From Desarmillaria ectypa (lineage: Eukaryota > Basidiomycota > Agaricomycetes > Agaricales > Physalacriaceae): a DNA stretch of 64,000 nt. The translations under genes and the position numbers were made by a program. The notes under the pieces are model-generated. The model saw only the letters and a list, made by a program, of their open reading frames with translations, was not told where the DNA came from and did not search any database. Location of the stretch: the NCBI GenBank assembly GCA_030407005.1, contig JAUDYN010000010.1, forward strand, positions 1,240,001 to 1,304,000, written 5' to 3'. Shown in pieces: positions 21,345-32,539 of the stretch; positions within the stretch are counted from its first letter, which is position 1; each line of letters starts with the position of its first letter.

Positions 21345-22634
21345 ATGGCCTCCGATTCATCGTCTTCCCAGGCCGTTACATTCACAATCGGCGAAAGGAT
21401 TCTATGCTACCACGGCCCACTCATCTACGAGGCAAAGATTCTCAAGGCCACAACAATGGAGTCACCAACGTTCACTGGAGTACACTATTTTGTACATTAT
21501 AAGGGATGGAAACAAACGTGGGTCGTCCGACTTTCTGCCGGTCCCTAACGTGCTTATCACGGCGCAGATGGGACGAATGGGTTCCTCTGGGTCGCGCCCT
21601 CAGATATACGGAAGAAAACCTCGCGAAGCAGAAAGCCTTACAAAAAACAAACACCCCAGCTAACCAAGCCGCTACCAGCAAGGCAAAAAGTATGCTGTAT
21701 CCTCGTCTCTACACACCCGCCGTTTCTCAGACATTCGTTCAGCCCGAGATGGTGCAGGCACAACCGGGCTTTCAAGGACGGCTCGGAAAGATAGCACGCG
21801 TGGGACGAAACGAGGACGAGACGATGTTCGTATTCCTCCGTTCTCAGGCTACATACTGACTTTTGAATTCGACAGGACGAAAGCACGAGAAAACCTGAAA
21901 TGAAGCTGACGGTACCAGAACTTCTCAAGGCTACGCTTGTTGACGACTGGGAAGCAGTCACAAAGAACAACCAAGTACGCACGTTGGTCTGCTGCATATC
22001 TCTTACTTCACTTTTGTCAAAAGCTCGTCGACCTTCCGCGGAAGCCTAACGTTGTCCAGATACTGGCACTATTCGAGAAACACGTTCTCGAGACCCGTCC
22101 ACCAGAGTCAGTACCCCTGCCTGATCAAAGCCGACAGTTTCTCACATTTTGACAGGTTGAGGCAGCCGGAAGTCCTGATACATACGATCATCTCTGGCCT
22201 TCAAGTCTACTTTGACCGCTCGTTGGGCTCACAGCTGCTGTATCGATTTGAAAGGCCGCAGTATGCTGTGGTCAGGCAGACGTACGTCACTGGTGCTGAT
22301 GTCGATGTCAGCAAGATACCTGAGATGAGCGCTATCTACGGAGCAGAGCATTTGCTGAGGATGCTTGGTATGTAAGCTTGATGTACCATTTATCGTCACT
22401 GAAAAAATCTTCAGTTTCGCTGCCACAAATGGTCGCTGCGTCTCCGTTGGATGCAGAATCGGTAGGACTCATACGGGATTATGTCAATGAACTGCTCAAG
22501 TGCGCTTTTTGCTATTGATTCTACGCGCGCTGCTCATGGATCTCTTCAGCTACTTGGCGGTCAACAAGGCAAAGCTATTCTTGCTGGAATACCAACCTGC
22601 AAGCTTGCAGTATCAAAATGTTTCCCGGTCATGA
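21345..22634 (+). CDS. EAF3: Eaf3/MRG15 chromodomain–MRG protein
   Basis: Eight exons: 21345–21517, 21568–21689, 21743–21825, 21876–21974, 22024–22106, 22156–22367, 22415–22499, 22550–22634; 313 residues, in phase. Eaf3 is shared by the NuA4 acetyltransferase and Rpd3S deacetylase complexes and reads methylated H3K36. The chromo barrel covers about residues 12–75 ('GERILCYHGPLIYEAKIL', 'VHYKGWKQTWDEWV', the last created by the first splice junction). A basic linker follows ('RGTKRGRDD'). The MRG domain begins around 'KLTVPELLKATLVDDWE' and includes 'LVDLPRKPNVVQIL', 'YFDRSLGSQLLYRFERPQY' and 'IYGAEHLLRMLVSLP'. The acceptor of exon 3 could alternatively lie 12 bases upstream. The family call is certain. 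Confidence 0.93.
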
Positions 22635-22776
22635 TCCTTGTTGACGAATGTATTGTTTGTATAGTATGTTGATATTGCCTAGCTACTGCGCATCTATCAA
22701 ACGATGTATATAATGATAACCAAAGCACCCCCCTGATCACGCTTATAGTTAAGGTTATTTCATAGAATTCGGTAGT

Positions 22777-24311
22777 CTAGTTCTTCGTCAGTTCTGGCAC
22801 ACGACGTGAAACGCATTCATACAAACCTTGCACAGAAAGAAACACATTCAACCCCTCTCGCTGGAACTGTGTCCATTTCTCTAGCTGCGCGTCACTGGGT
22901 CTTGGGGGCCTCCGGATACGAATGGTGATAGCGCGAAGTCTGGAGATAGGTGATCCTTCCTTCAGGTACCACCTCGACTCCGCAAACCTGATGAGTGTCT
23001 GTACCACGTCTGCCGCATTGATCACCGTATAGCTGATAGGGACCACCAGGCTCTCCAGACGCGGCAACAAAGGACTCTCATCCTTCTCCGAGTATATCAA
23101 GCCTCGAAAGAGCGTATCTGACTCGACATTGTTGGGTATGGTGATATCCAACTCGGTCAGCCCCGGGGTAACCTTACAAATGTCGTGCACGCCCCCAAAA
23201 TAATTGCGTATGTCTAATTTGAGGGTTCGAAGCTGGCATTTAGAGCGAACTAGGAGGTCACACAAGGGTCTGGCGTAGGCGATGACGTTGGGGAAGAAGA
23301 AGTTTAGCGATTGGAGAGAAGGGAGGACCAGCTTGTCTAGTAAACGAAGGTCGTTTGAACGTATATTGGAAAGGGAGGTGTGTATGATGCGTCCTTCATC
23401 ATCGCTGAGAGCGCCAGAGAGATAGGATATACTGTCAAAGTCGACGAGCTTGTCCGCCCGACGGAGGATATCAAGGTAGTCCCTCGTCTGGCCGGGAAAT
23501 GTGGATAGTCTGGTCAGCTGGCCCCATTTCAGCTCGAGGACCATGGGATTCACGACAAGGGGGAGCTTCACGACCTTTAACGATGGTGCGCGCTTTAGGA
23601 TGTGGTTAAGTGTTTCCGGGTGGCTTGGACCGGGATGCTTTCCGGCATACAGATTCAGCCGCTCCAGTGACTCCAGCTGCCCTGGTATATCTGCGAAGGA
23701 GGTGCATGCATCTGCCCCTACAACGAGCTCTGCACTCTTCCACCTGTGGCACTCCCCGACCAGGGCATTCATTATCGAACGCTCATTCGGGCCATTTGAT
23801 TGTAAATTGACAAAGAGGGACAGCTTCAAGGGTCGCGACAGCCTGAGAGCTATCTCTAAAAGTGATACGGAGCCATTACTGATGATTTTGGGGGGAAAGA
23901 TGCTTATAGAAGCCCACACAGAAGGGAAAGAGTGGATGACATCCCTCCATTGGCCACATACCCTCCCGATGAGCCAGGGTCCTTGGGTAATGTCAAGAAC
24001 ATCGTAGCAACTACCTCTAGCTCTACCCCAGCACATCAGCGAGAATATATGCATGAGAACTTCAGGTGGAAGGCGATTGATAGCAGAAGGAGGGACCTGT
24101 GATGGCACAACCTCATCTTCGTCCGAGTCGGAGGGTGTCGTCCATGGGGTTAGATCTTCGTCAGAGTTGCTCGATGGCAGATTTGCAGTACACTTAGGGT
24201 CGAGAGTCTTCGTCCTGGACGTTATCATACCTATACCATGGAAACATTATGAGCCAGAGAGCCGGGTTAAGCATCAATAGGCAGGCGCTCACCGAGTAGA
24301 ACAGAAGACAT
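22777..24311 (-). CDS. F-box protein
   Basis: Exons 24311–24293 and 24230–22777; 490 residues, in phase. The short first exon ('MSSVLL') is inferred from an ATG, a gtgagc donor and a ctatag acceptor; a start at 24228 within exon 2 is the alternative. An acidic, Ser-rich N-terminus is followed by an F-box at about residues 57–100 ('INRLPPEVLMHIFSLM', 'IGRVCGQWRDVIHSFPSVW'). The rest is leucine-rich and repeat-like ('LESLERLNLYAG', 'LRLLDKLVLPSLQSLNFFF'). Such proteins act as substrate receptors of SCF ubiquitin ligases by binding Skp1 through the F-box. F-box families are strongly expanded in agaricomycetes, so the substrate cannot be guessed. Confidence 0.85.
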
Positions 24312-25151
24312 CTTTCTACGCGTTTAAATGAAGATACACGTGTGCTGACCGCTGGGTATCACCCAGGTATAGGGTAGGAATAACAGTAGTAGAGGTCGCA
24401 CTGATGTGGAGCTACTACGGGAGACGGGAAGGAATCGCAGGGCTGACCGTGAGTCAACCCGACCCCCTTCGGATCTCCGGCACGCTATTCTCGGGCCGGT
24501 GTGGCCAAACCTCCCCTATGGTGCCAGTCGATTATCCCTTGCTTTTACCTTACTTTGGTGCCCCCTCAGGCCTCAATCCCTATAACTAGCCAAAGGTAAG
24601 ACGAAATGCACTATCTCTCGTTCATTTCCTTGGAAATTACAACGGTGCACACCCGTCAACCTCGGAAAGCCTTGGACTACGAAAAGACGCTGCGCAGCTC
24701 TATGAATCTACGATATTCGTAGATCATTATTCACTTTGGCCTCATCATTCAAACAGCATCCTAATGACTCTCCAAGTACACAACGATGATTTCCTTGAAG
24801 AAAAAACGATCCTTTACACAAGCTTCAAGTCAAAAAACACTTGTCTCTCCCTCTCTTTGACCCAATTTTTATGCCATCCTTGTTTCGTTCCCTATACTGT
24901 CAATAATGAAAAGGCCCCTTTCGAAATTTAACTACAATTACACACCACTGCTACTCCTCTCGATGACCTTCCTGAGCCAATCTGTAGTAGGTGAGAGCCA
25001 CACGTCGACGCTGCTATCAGAAGCCATATGCGCTGCGTAGCGCAGGTACTTTCTTCGCTGTATCCACATTCAAACAGCCCAGTAAGGCTTCCTCTCTGGA
25101 CGCTCCACCACGATAAAAGCTGGCGCTTTACACTATGAAGAGGCAACCAAC
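24312..25151. other. Intergenic, nothing recognised
   Basis: The first 100 bases are the upstream region of the F-box gene. No further gene or clear element is seen. Pyrimidine-rich stretches near 24840–24900 could belong to the promoter of the gene starting near 25152. Confidence 0.3.
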
Positions 25152-25995
25152 ATGCAAACCTTCCTCCTCCTAGTGGCTGCCGTCTAAGTAGCTGTGGTAT
25201 CTTCAGCGGTCACCCCATTTCTCCCAGCGAACTGTGCGTCATACTGCTCGCCGTCTTAGCTTGATTCTCACGTGTTTCTCTAGCTACGCGCTTGGATGGC
25301 TGCTCCAAGGTCGACAGCAGTCTTATCTCGTAGGAACAAAGGCTGTAGAACTAGCAACCGTCTCCTGCATCTCCACCCAGCCAAAGAAAACGTTGACAGA
25401 GAGATGCCCTATTGCCAGCGCCTGTGAAAAGCGTTGTAAGCTCCAAATTGGAAAACTCCTGTGCATCTGATCGTAACCTAGCGCGGGTTGTTTAGGCACC
25501 ACCAGCTGCAATCACGTTGCAGGCGTTCTTCCTCCCATCGGAGAAGATTGCACGACTATCGTGGATGCCATCAACGTTCGCCGTGAATTTGCATCGCGGA
25601 GTTTGTCTGTAATATTGATTTCGCCTTGATTTCAGATCTTCTCCGCCAATGCCCCAAACAACTTCACTGTGAAAGCCGAACACACGTTGACGCTCACGTA
25701 TGAAAGCTGCAACTACTTTTTCGCCAACTCTGGGACTCGAAACTTGGAATACTGTTGGTCTGACTTCGTGAGTCAAGCTCTCCTCACCTTGGCGGTTCTT
25801 TTCTAACACGCGTCAATTCTCAGGTTTATTCGAGCGTGTTGGCTGGTAAGGCGTGTTTCCCACCTGTGCAGCCTTTCTCCTCGGAGGGTCTTTGTACGGG
25901 TTTGGATGGAACGTGGGCTGCCGGGTACGATGTTCTCTGTCCCTTTTTTCCATCTCAGACCGTTAACGGTTGGAACTAGGGCATTACGTTCCTAA
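25152..25995 (+). pseudogene. Small secreted cysteine-containing protein, apparently decayed at the 5′ end
   Basis: The frame starts as a signal peptide ('MQTFLLLVAAV') but meets a TAA at 25185–25187. The same frame continues with hydrophobic and then Cys-containing sequence ('TPFLPANCASYCSP'). The next part (about 25230–25450) cannot be joined without awkwardly short introns. The 3′ half is clean: an exon ending 'EDCTTIVDAIN' joins, through a 62-base intron, to 'IFSANAPNNFTVKAEHTLTL' and 'ESCNYFFANSGTRNLEYCW'. Then come 'GKACFPPVQPFSSEGLCT' and a last short exon ending '…AAGALRS' at 25995. The 3′ layout resembles small secreted proteins seen in mushroom-forming fungi. The gene is either recently broken or has an unusual start I cannot resolve. 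Confidence 0.5.
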
Positions 25996-26858
25996 GCATG
26001 AATGGGCATTATAGTGAGTACAACGAGGCTCTTCGCGCGCATGTAAATAACAGTAAAGGCGCAATTAAGATATATAATACAACAGGCAATAAGTGGCAAT
26101 GGGGGCGATGGGTGCATGGTATCTCCTCTAGAATTACACTTGTCGGATGATCGCAAGTAAGGACTATGAATCATCCTGTTTACTATTGGTATCGATGGAT
26201 GTGAGAGATGCGTTGCTCGCGCCTGTCGCCAAGGATCAGCAGCCGCTCAAGCAAATACTTATGTAAAGCACGCACTTTCCGCGTCCTCATCATGCCATTT
26301 GCGATGTCGCTCCTCCAGCGCCTGGACCTGCTTCACGATACTTGACAACCAAAGCTCCACTTCTTCGAGAAATGCCGAAGCAGAGGACGATATGCTTCCT
26401 GTCGGATCTGACATGGGGAGATGGGGTGGGGTCGCGAGTTGGGTGCTCTGCTTCTTCTCCTTTTTATTTAACGACATCAGCCAAGTTGTCATGGTTTCAG
26501 GGAGGAACAAAAGTAACCATGAAGGTAAATGAAATCTCCACCTTGAATGCGACGCTTTGATGACGGCTAGTGGCGGACTGGAGGGAAAAAAGAGTGCATG
26601 CTTGAGAAAGATGGATAGGGGTCCTGAAGGGACAACCGTCTAGCATCTGTCAAGTCCCTTTTCGGCAGTACTCGGACCGGATCTCCGTGGTCCAATTATG
26701 ATTGCGCTCTTCCCAGTCCAGATACTGAGAAGGTTCCTGCTATACGCTTGCTAGCACCTTTCCGAGGAGTAACTAATATTGAGCTGAAAGACACGACATC
26801 ACTATTACAGAATTTATATGAATACCACGAGTCAAATACCCATTCTATACCAATCACC
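25996..26858. other. Intergenic; one weak reverse-strand ORF
   Basis: A reverse-strand frame at 26510–26259 (83 codons from its first ATG, 77 from 'MTTWLMSLNKKEKK') has a predicted helical second half ('FLEEVELWLSSIVKQVQAL'). No family is recognised and no splice partners are evident. I regard it as an uncertain small gene. The rest is unremarkable. Confidence 0.3.
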
Positions 26859-29800
26859 CTACTCCCCACCCCCAGTAAGCGGTCTCGCCTCCTCCCCCGC
26901 CCCGTCCAACGACGTATTCACCATCCCCGCCTTCCTCAGATTCTCTACCGTCGGCCTATCCACATCCGTAATGATCCTCTGCAACTCTGGCCGCGTGCAG
27001 ATGAACCACACAATCTGGAGTAGACCCACCGTATCGATCCCTGAATCACTCCTCACCGGCCGCCCGATTAGACGCCAGACAAGGATGAAGAGGAGGATAG
27101 AAGCGACTTGGCCCATGAGCAGCTAAGAAAAGTGCGTCAATTTCTAGGCGCTGAACTGATAAGAGGGGAGACTGACCGGTGTGAGGTTGATCTGGACAAG
27201 AGCAGAAGAATATCAGGGATAGGATAATGTGACAGGATAACAACTACGCACTGTCAACCTCATCACGGAGTACGGATACTCCATCGTAGCATTCCCAGCC
27301 GTCGCAGCGACCTTATAATTATTATTCGCAGCATTAGAAGGATCACTATCCTTCATACCACCACCCTTTGTGTACAATACTAAAATAAGATCGCATCATC
27401 AGGCAGAACAATAAAGAGAGGGATTAGACAGACCAGCCCAATATGACGCTGCCGTCGCACTAGCGAGCGAGTTCTCCAAATCGTGCAGAGTAGTAACCTT
27501 CGAGCCCGACCTAACAGGACTATCCAACAAAACCGGATAGAACCCTAGATCTTCCATAACGAACCTACAAGCACAAGCATTAACAACCACTCAAATCCAC
27601 AAACGAAGGAATGCCATACTGCTCTATGACAGTAAACGGGTTACACGCTTCAGGATTCTGCCATGGATGTCCAGGACAGTCATCCGTAGAAGGGAAGCGA
27701 GATAGTGCAGCTTGGTTGAAGAGTTCCCACCACTATCAAGCATTGATGTGAGAGAAGGCAGAACAGAAAAAAGGTTCGCGTACAACTCCAAGGAAGACAT
27801 CGGACGAATCATAATACGAAACCGTTGCGGGTGTACCACTACTCCTCGCTGCCGTAGCCGTCATCGTAACATTGTCAATTGTCGTCTTAATCGTCGTCAA
27901 CGTTACAATAGCCACCGCTGCTGGATTCGAAGTAACAGTTGGCTGTTCGACGCCGTTACTTGTTGGTTGACCGGCAACACTACCCTGTCCTTCCGCACCA
28001 GAGTCACTTCCATCACTGCCGGTGCTTTCTGCACCTTGTCCGCTCGTATCTCCCGTATCTCCCATACCCGACTGGCCTCCCGAGTCTTGCCCACTGGTAC
28101 CTCCTGTACCTCCCGCTCCCTGCGTCCCGTCGCCAGTACCTCCAGCACTTCCTCCATCCTGACCACTACCACCTTGATCAGCCGCACCACCATCTGACTG
28201 ACCAGGAGTATCACCATTACCAGCTGGAGAAGAATTTCCCGTCCCGGGAGGGTTCTGCTGGCTGCCGGTAGTATCTTGACCTTGTGCAACGGGAGGATTT
28301 TGCGGTGAGGTGTTCGAATTATCAGAGGGAGGTTGTCCGGCAGCGCCGAAATCAGAGTTCTGCTGTCCATCTCCTTGCCCTGGATTTGACTGGCCTTGTC
28401 CTGACGAATCGGACTGAGCCGTTGGAGGTTTCGATTGTCCCTTCCCTTTTCCTGGTGTATTCGTCCCTTGGCTGCTATTCCCACCCCCACCCCCATTTCC
28501 GCTATCTCCATTCCCCGAGTTACTACCACCGCCGTTGTTGGGAGGCGGAGGGTTAGGATTCGGATCCTGAGGCGATGCAAATTGGGGTGCACGATCTCCC
28601 CCTCTTCCCCCTCCATCAGGCGCGGGGTTTGGCTTTGAATTCTGCGGCGCTCCTCCACCACCGCTATCACCACTGTTAGGAGATGCCGGCTTGGGATTGG
28701 GATCCTGCGGTGCCGCTCCGCCTACACCCCCACTATCGTTTGAGCCCGGGTTCGAATTCGATGGTGGTGTACCGCCGTCATTATTTGATGGTGCAGGGTT
28801 TGGATTCGAATTTTGTGGTGCTGGTGGTGGGTTCGAATTTGAGTTCTGCGGCTGCGGCGAGCTACCCCCATTGTTGGGGGGTGCAGGATTAGGGTTGGGA
28901 TCTTGAGGTGACGCGAATTGTGGTCTATCCTCTCCTCCTGAAGTTCCTCCGTCACTTGGAGGCGCGGGATTTGGGTTTGAGTCCTGCGGTGCTGGCGCCC
29001 CCGGGTTCGAATTCGGCGGCTGGCCTCCTCCACCACCGCTATCACCTCCTCCGCCGTTGTTTGGAGGTGCCGGCTTTGGACTAGGATCTTGTGGTGCCGC
29101 TCCTCCCACTCCTCCATTGTCATCTCCCGACGCAGGGGGAGGGTTGGAATCTTGGGGTGCCGGCGCTGGCATGGGATCGGCAGGGGTCGGATTTGGATTT
29201 TGTGGTGCTGCGAAACTGGCGCCACTGTAGCTGAAGGATGAAGTTTGCAAGTCTTTAGAAGAAGTGGTTCCTGGTATAACAGGAGGGTCAGTTGTTAAAC
29301 TGCTTGAGTCTGAAGTTGCGGTATCGATCCATTCAGAACCTACGGTAGTTGTCTGTGTCATCATAGAATCGTCAATGGAAGTGGTGCCATATTGCTCTGT
29401 TGAAGGGGGAGTAGCCTCAGTCGTAGTAGACCCAGGCGTCGGGTAAGGGTTGGTTGTAGGATTGTTTGGTTCTGAAATTGTTGGATCAGTCCACTCAGCT
29501 GACGCCATCGTTACCGGGTCAGCGATAGGAGAACTCAGGTCATATTGCTCTGTAGAGGTCTCTTCAGCGCGCCCAGCAATTTTCGTACTCTGCGATGACG
29601 CAGAGACTGTAGTCGCTTTCGCAGGAACAGCGTCGGGCTGCCAGGCCGACCATTGAGATGTATTCTTCATGCCCGAAGGTAAGACGTGCTGAAGAAGATG
29701 GGACTCCGCATCAATGGCGGCAGACTGATTGATGAGGGAAATTGTACATCCAATGATCTGCATAGAGTAGACAGCCGTCTCGCTAAAATTGCTGACGTTC

Positions 29801-31041
29801 ACTGTTTGGGTCCATCAGATAAACAAACACCAAGACGACAAGAGATGACTCACTCCTCGACTGGTCAATATATGCACTGGGCTGCATTGGTGGATTTAAT
29901 GAGATACGAACACCGTTAGAACCATTTGAATCTGTTATGTTCGCAGATGTGTAGAACACTGCATGCCGCCACTAGAGATGTTGTCAGTCCTGGCACCATA
30001 ACAAATGAAGCAACGAACTTACGGGATCCTTAAGTGTGTAAGGATATAATGGCAGCCATTTGAATGCGTCGGGAGCTGCAGATAGCCAATATATGAGACA
30101 GGGACGGAAGATTAGTAATTTAACTCACCGAGAACAGGTATAGAGTTGGCAGTCCCTTGGTAAGGCGTACTTATACTCCAGTTTCCCAAATTCCCATTGT
30201 CGGTGACCGAGGCACCATCAACATAACCACAAGAAATGTTGAATGTTGTCGCATTCAGAGACACTGTCCCTTTCCCACCGTTGTTCAAAATCACATCATA
30301 CAATGTACCGTTCTCCAATCCTATCTTCGATGCTCGGTCACTACGAGCGAGGTATGGGACAACGGGTGTAGAATCAAGCCAAAAGCTTGTAGGGTTGGAC
30401 GCGGTGCTAAGCGAAGACAAGATACGTCAACATATGCGCAAAAAGAAGGGACACAAACATACAGGCTATTCACCGAGATATTTGGCTTTCCAAGCGTAGT
30501 AGCAACGATTGTGCTTCGTGTTTGATTGAATGGTTGAAGGCTGAATATAGCGGGAGTCGTAATGTTCAAGACCGCGATACAGACGAAATATCCTACGACG
30601 AGGAGAGATGGAACGAGCGACGCCACAAGGGCCTTTTGGCGCCAGAGTGATGCTAACGCCGCTCCCAATCCGGACCATGCCGCCATGTTATCACTCGTGG
30701 CCGTCAACGTCTGCCTCGTGCGAGCATTGCGACGTGCACCAAGCTGTTGGCTGACGAAAATGAGTCCCGCCAAGTAGAGCTATGCAAAGAGCGTGTAGGA
30801 AGCAAACGTGTGTAAGGTTATTCTGACGACTTACTGTTCCTATGATCTGTGACACCTGGACAATGGCGGTAGATATTATGCTACTCCGTCTTCCAATGGG
30901 CACGGTGGCGTGGTGTTCGGCACGGGTTATCCATATCAGCAATATGAGGAAGTGCACACAAACAAGGAGTCCATGAAGAGTGAAGCAGAGCCCATGCTGC
31001 AGCCAGGACCTCTCTGGCCGTTGCTCGGGACTCTGGATCAA
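26859..31041 (-). CDS. Large membrane protein with Pro/Asn/Gly-rich repeat domain
   Basis: A multi-exon gene. The 5′ exons are 31041–30835, 30779–30463, 30406–30129 and 30075–30023, in phase. A long exon of about 2 kb follows (about 29810–27740), then several short 3′ exons ending at 26859. The N-terminus has membrane segments ('LHGLLVCVHFLILLIWI', 'ALVASLVPSLLVVGYFVCI') and a Cys/Asn-containing extracellular-type domain ('YDVILNNGGKGTVSLNATTF', 'VYSMQIIGCTISLINQSA'). The long exon continues into a Ser/Thr-rich stalk and then a low-complexity tract of 'PQDPNPNPAP' and 'NNGGG' repeats (28050–29240). The C-terminus has 'LGFYPVLLDSP', a helix pair with 'LLMGQVASILLFILVWRLIG', and an acidic tail. 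It resembles an uncharacterised basidiomycete transmembrane family. The repeat tract is unusual. The 3′ splice sites are approximate. Confidence 0.75.
28050..29240 (-). repeat. Imperfect coding tandem repeats (Pro/Asn/Gly-rich)
   Basis: On the reverse strand the frame repeats short blocks such as 'APQDPNPKPAPPNNGGG', 'APQNSNPNPAPSN' and 'DSGGGGGAPQNS' many times, then passes into Gly/Gln/Ser-rich sequence ('GQGQSNPGQGDG'). At DNA level the + strand shows recurring 'ggattcggatcctg'-like and 'ccaccgccgttgttgg'-like units. The tract keeps one open frame, while the antisense ORFs over it are by-products of the repeat. Confidence 0.8.
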
Positions 31042-31759
31042 TAATCCTGTCCGCGCTTCGTTCTGGTGGCAGTGAGCTATGAGTGAGACAACAGAACTTG
31101 AGAACGCACTTTGTACTCTGTCATCGAAGGTCCCGCTTCTGGCTGTGGGTCATACGGGTTGTAGAGTTCAACTTCGTGACGATATCCGTCCATCTAGCAG
31201 CATTCGACTATAGTCGCCGGAGGGATTATATGCATACAAGACGTACACCGCACAGGAACGAGCCCTAGAATTGAAGCTGAGACACGGGAGCATATTATTC
31301 TTAGATATGTGCTTGTACCTGTCGATCATGAATATAAAAGCACGGTACCGACACTGCGATTTCCGATGGCACTGCTCAGTCGGAGTAATCCGATGCAGAT
31401 TATCGATTGGAAATATTCAGAGGGGATAGACTAATGACATATATTTTTCAAGGAGCTATGTGCATGGCAGTACCACATTGAAGATTAGAATTATTCGATT
31501 AACATACCGACACAGAACTCACGTATATATAATACCGGTATGAGACAAGCACCTAATAAAACCAAGAAAAACAAGCGAGTCTTTATCATGCCAAGAATCA
31601 AAAGGTCTCATACGGGTAGTTGCTTTATAATTCGAGATGGACAAAGGGCGACGATACCAGTAGAGAACGAATAGCAGCAGCCCTGAATTATGTAAGCGAG
31701 CAATTCCATCCATAATAATAGTCTTCGTAGCGAAATATCAAAGGTTGGGAACTGGATCC
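31042..31759. other. Intergenic, nothing recognised
   Basis: Upstream region of the large membrane-protein gene, then AT-rich sequence. No gene, repeat or RNA gene is recognised. Confidence 0.3.
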
Positions 31760-32100
31760 CAAGAAAACTGTAATCCACTCGTTTTGGGGTAGAGCTGGGG
31801 GTAGGGTTTATTGAAGGGAGATCAATGATCACGATAGTCCCACGGCCTTTAGACGCTACGAGTAAGTTCATCTTCCATTTCCATTTCTTCGACACTGAGA
31901 GGGTCATAGCCACAAGACCCAACGACTCTGCAAGCCTTTGTTTGGGTCGAACTCAGAGAAGGGTAGACGGCAAAATCTCTGTCCTCGTCGGACCCGTATC
32001 CCAAACTCTGCGATACGACTCGGTTCCAGGTGCTGCACCGAGATTGCTGAGGATATCCACATCTCCGTAGTCGCGTTATCAGAAAGTTTTCCCCTCCCAT
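31760..32100 (-). pseudogene. Decayed partial copy of the Mrm2-like methyltransferase gene
   Basis: The reverse strand carries fragments matching the gene at 11521–12485: 'VVSQSLGYGSDED' (parent 'VVSQRLGYGSDEN'), 'YDPLSVEEMEMEDEL' (parent 'YDPLNIDEMEEEL') and 'ASKGRGTIVIIDL' (parent 'ESKGRGTIVAVDL'). At DNA level the stretch 'ctcggtgcagcacctgg' encoding the SAM motif is present, but a small deletion just after it breaks the frame. Only the central part of exon 1 is recognisable. The N-terminus and the second exon are missing. Confidence 0.8.
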
Positions 32101-32539
32101 GCATCATCTTATCAGCGTGTAACCTTCATTCTTCCTGAACTTAAATATACAACAGCAGTGACAAGAAAAGATACCTTTGTGCAGTCACTAACAAAGGAAC
32201 ATGTCCCGGGACAGTACGCCATTTCTGGCCTACCACCACCCAGCTGTCTTATCACCAGATAGCGATCTTCGCGCCAAATTCTCCCTGTTATCACTGAGTT
32301 TCGCGGATTCTTGATTAGTCCTTGTTTGCTTCTCCAGCGTTGACCTTGGAAGTGTGTCCATGGGGACCCTAGATAGCAACACAATGTATGCAAGAAGTTG
32401 GAGAAGAATATATGGACAACAGAAAGAAAGAGAGAGAGAGGCGTGTAAATTTAAATAAGAATCAGGCCTGAGGGTCACGTGCGTCCACTTCGCGTACCGT
32501 GACACCACGTACTATCTCAGTCAGGTCAGTCAGTGACTA

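Noticed and set aside
27903..29225. Several long frames on both strands over the repeat tract
   Set aside because: They are by-products of the low-complexity DNA. Only the frame continuous with the flanking membrane-protein exons makes biological sense.
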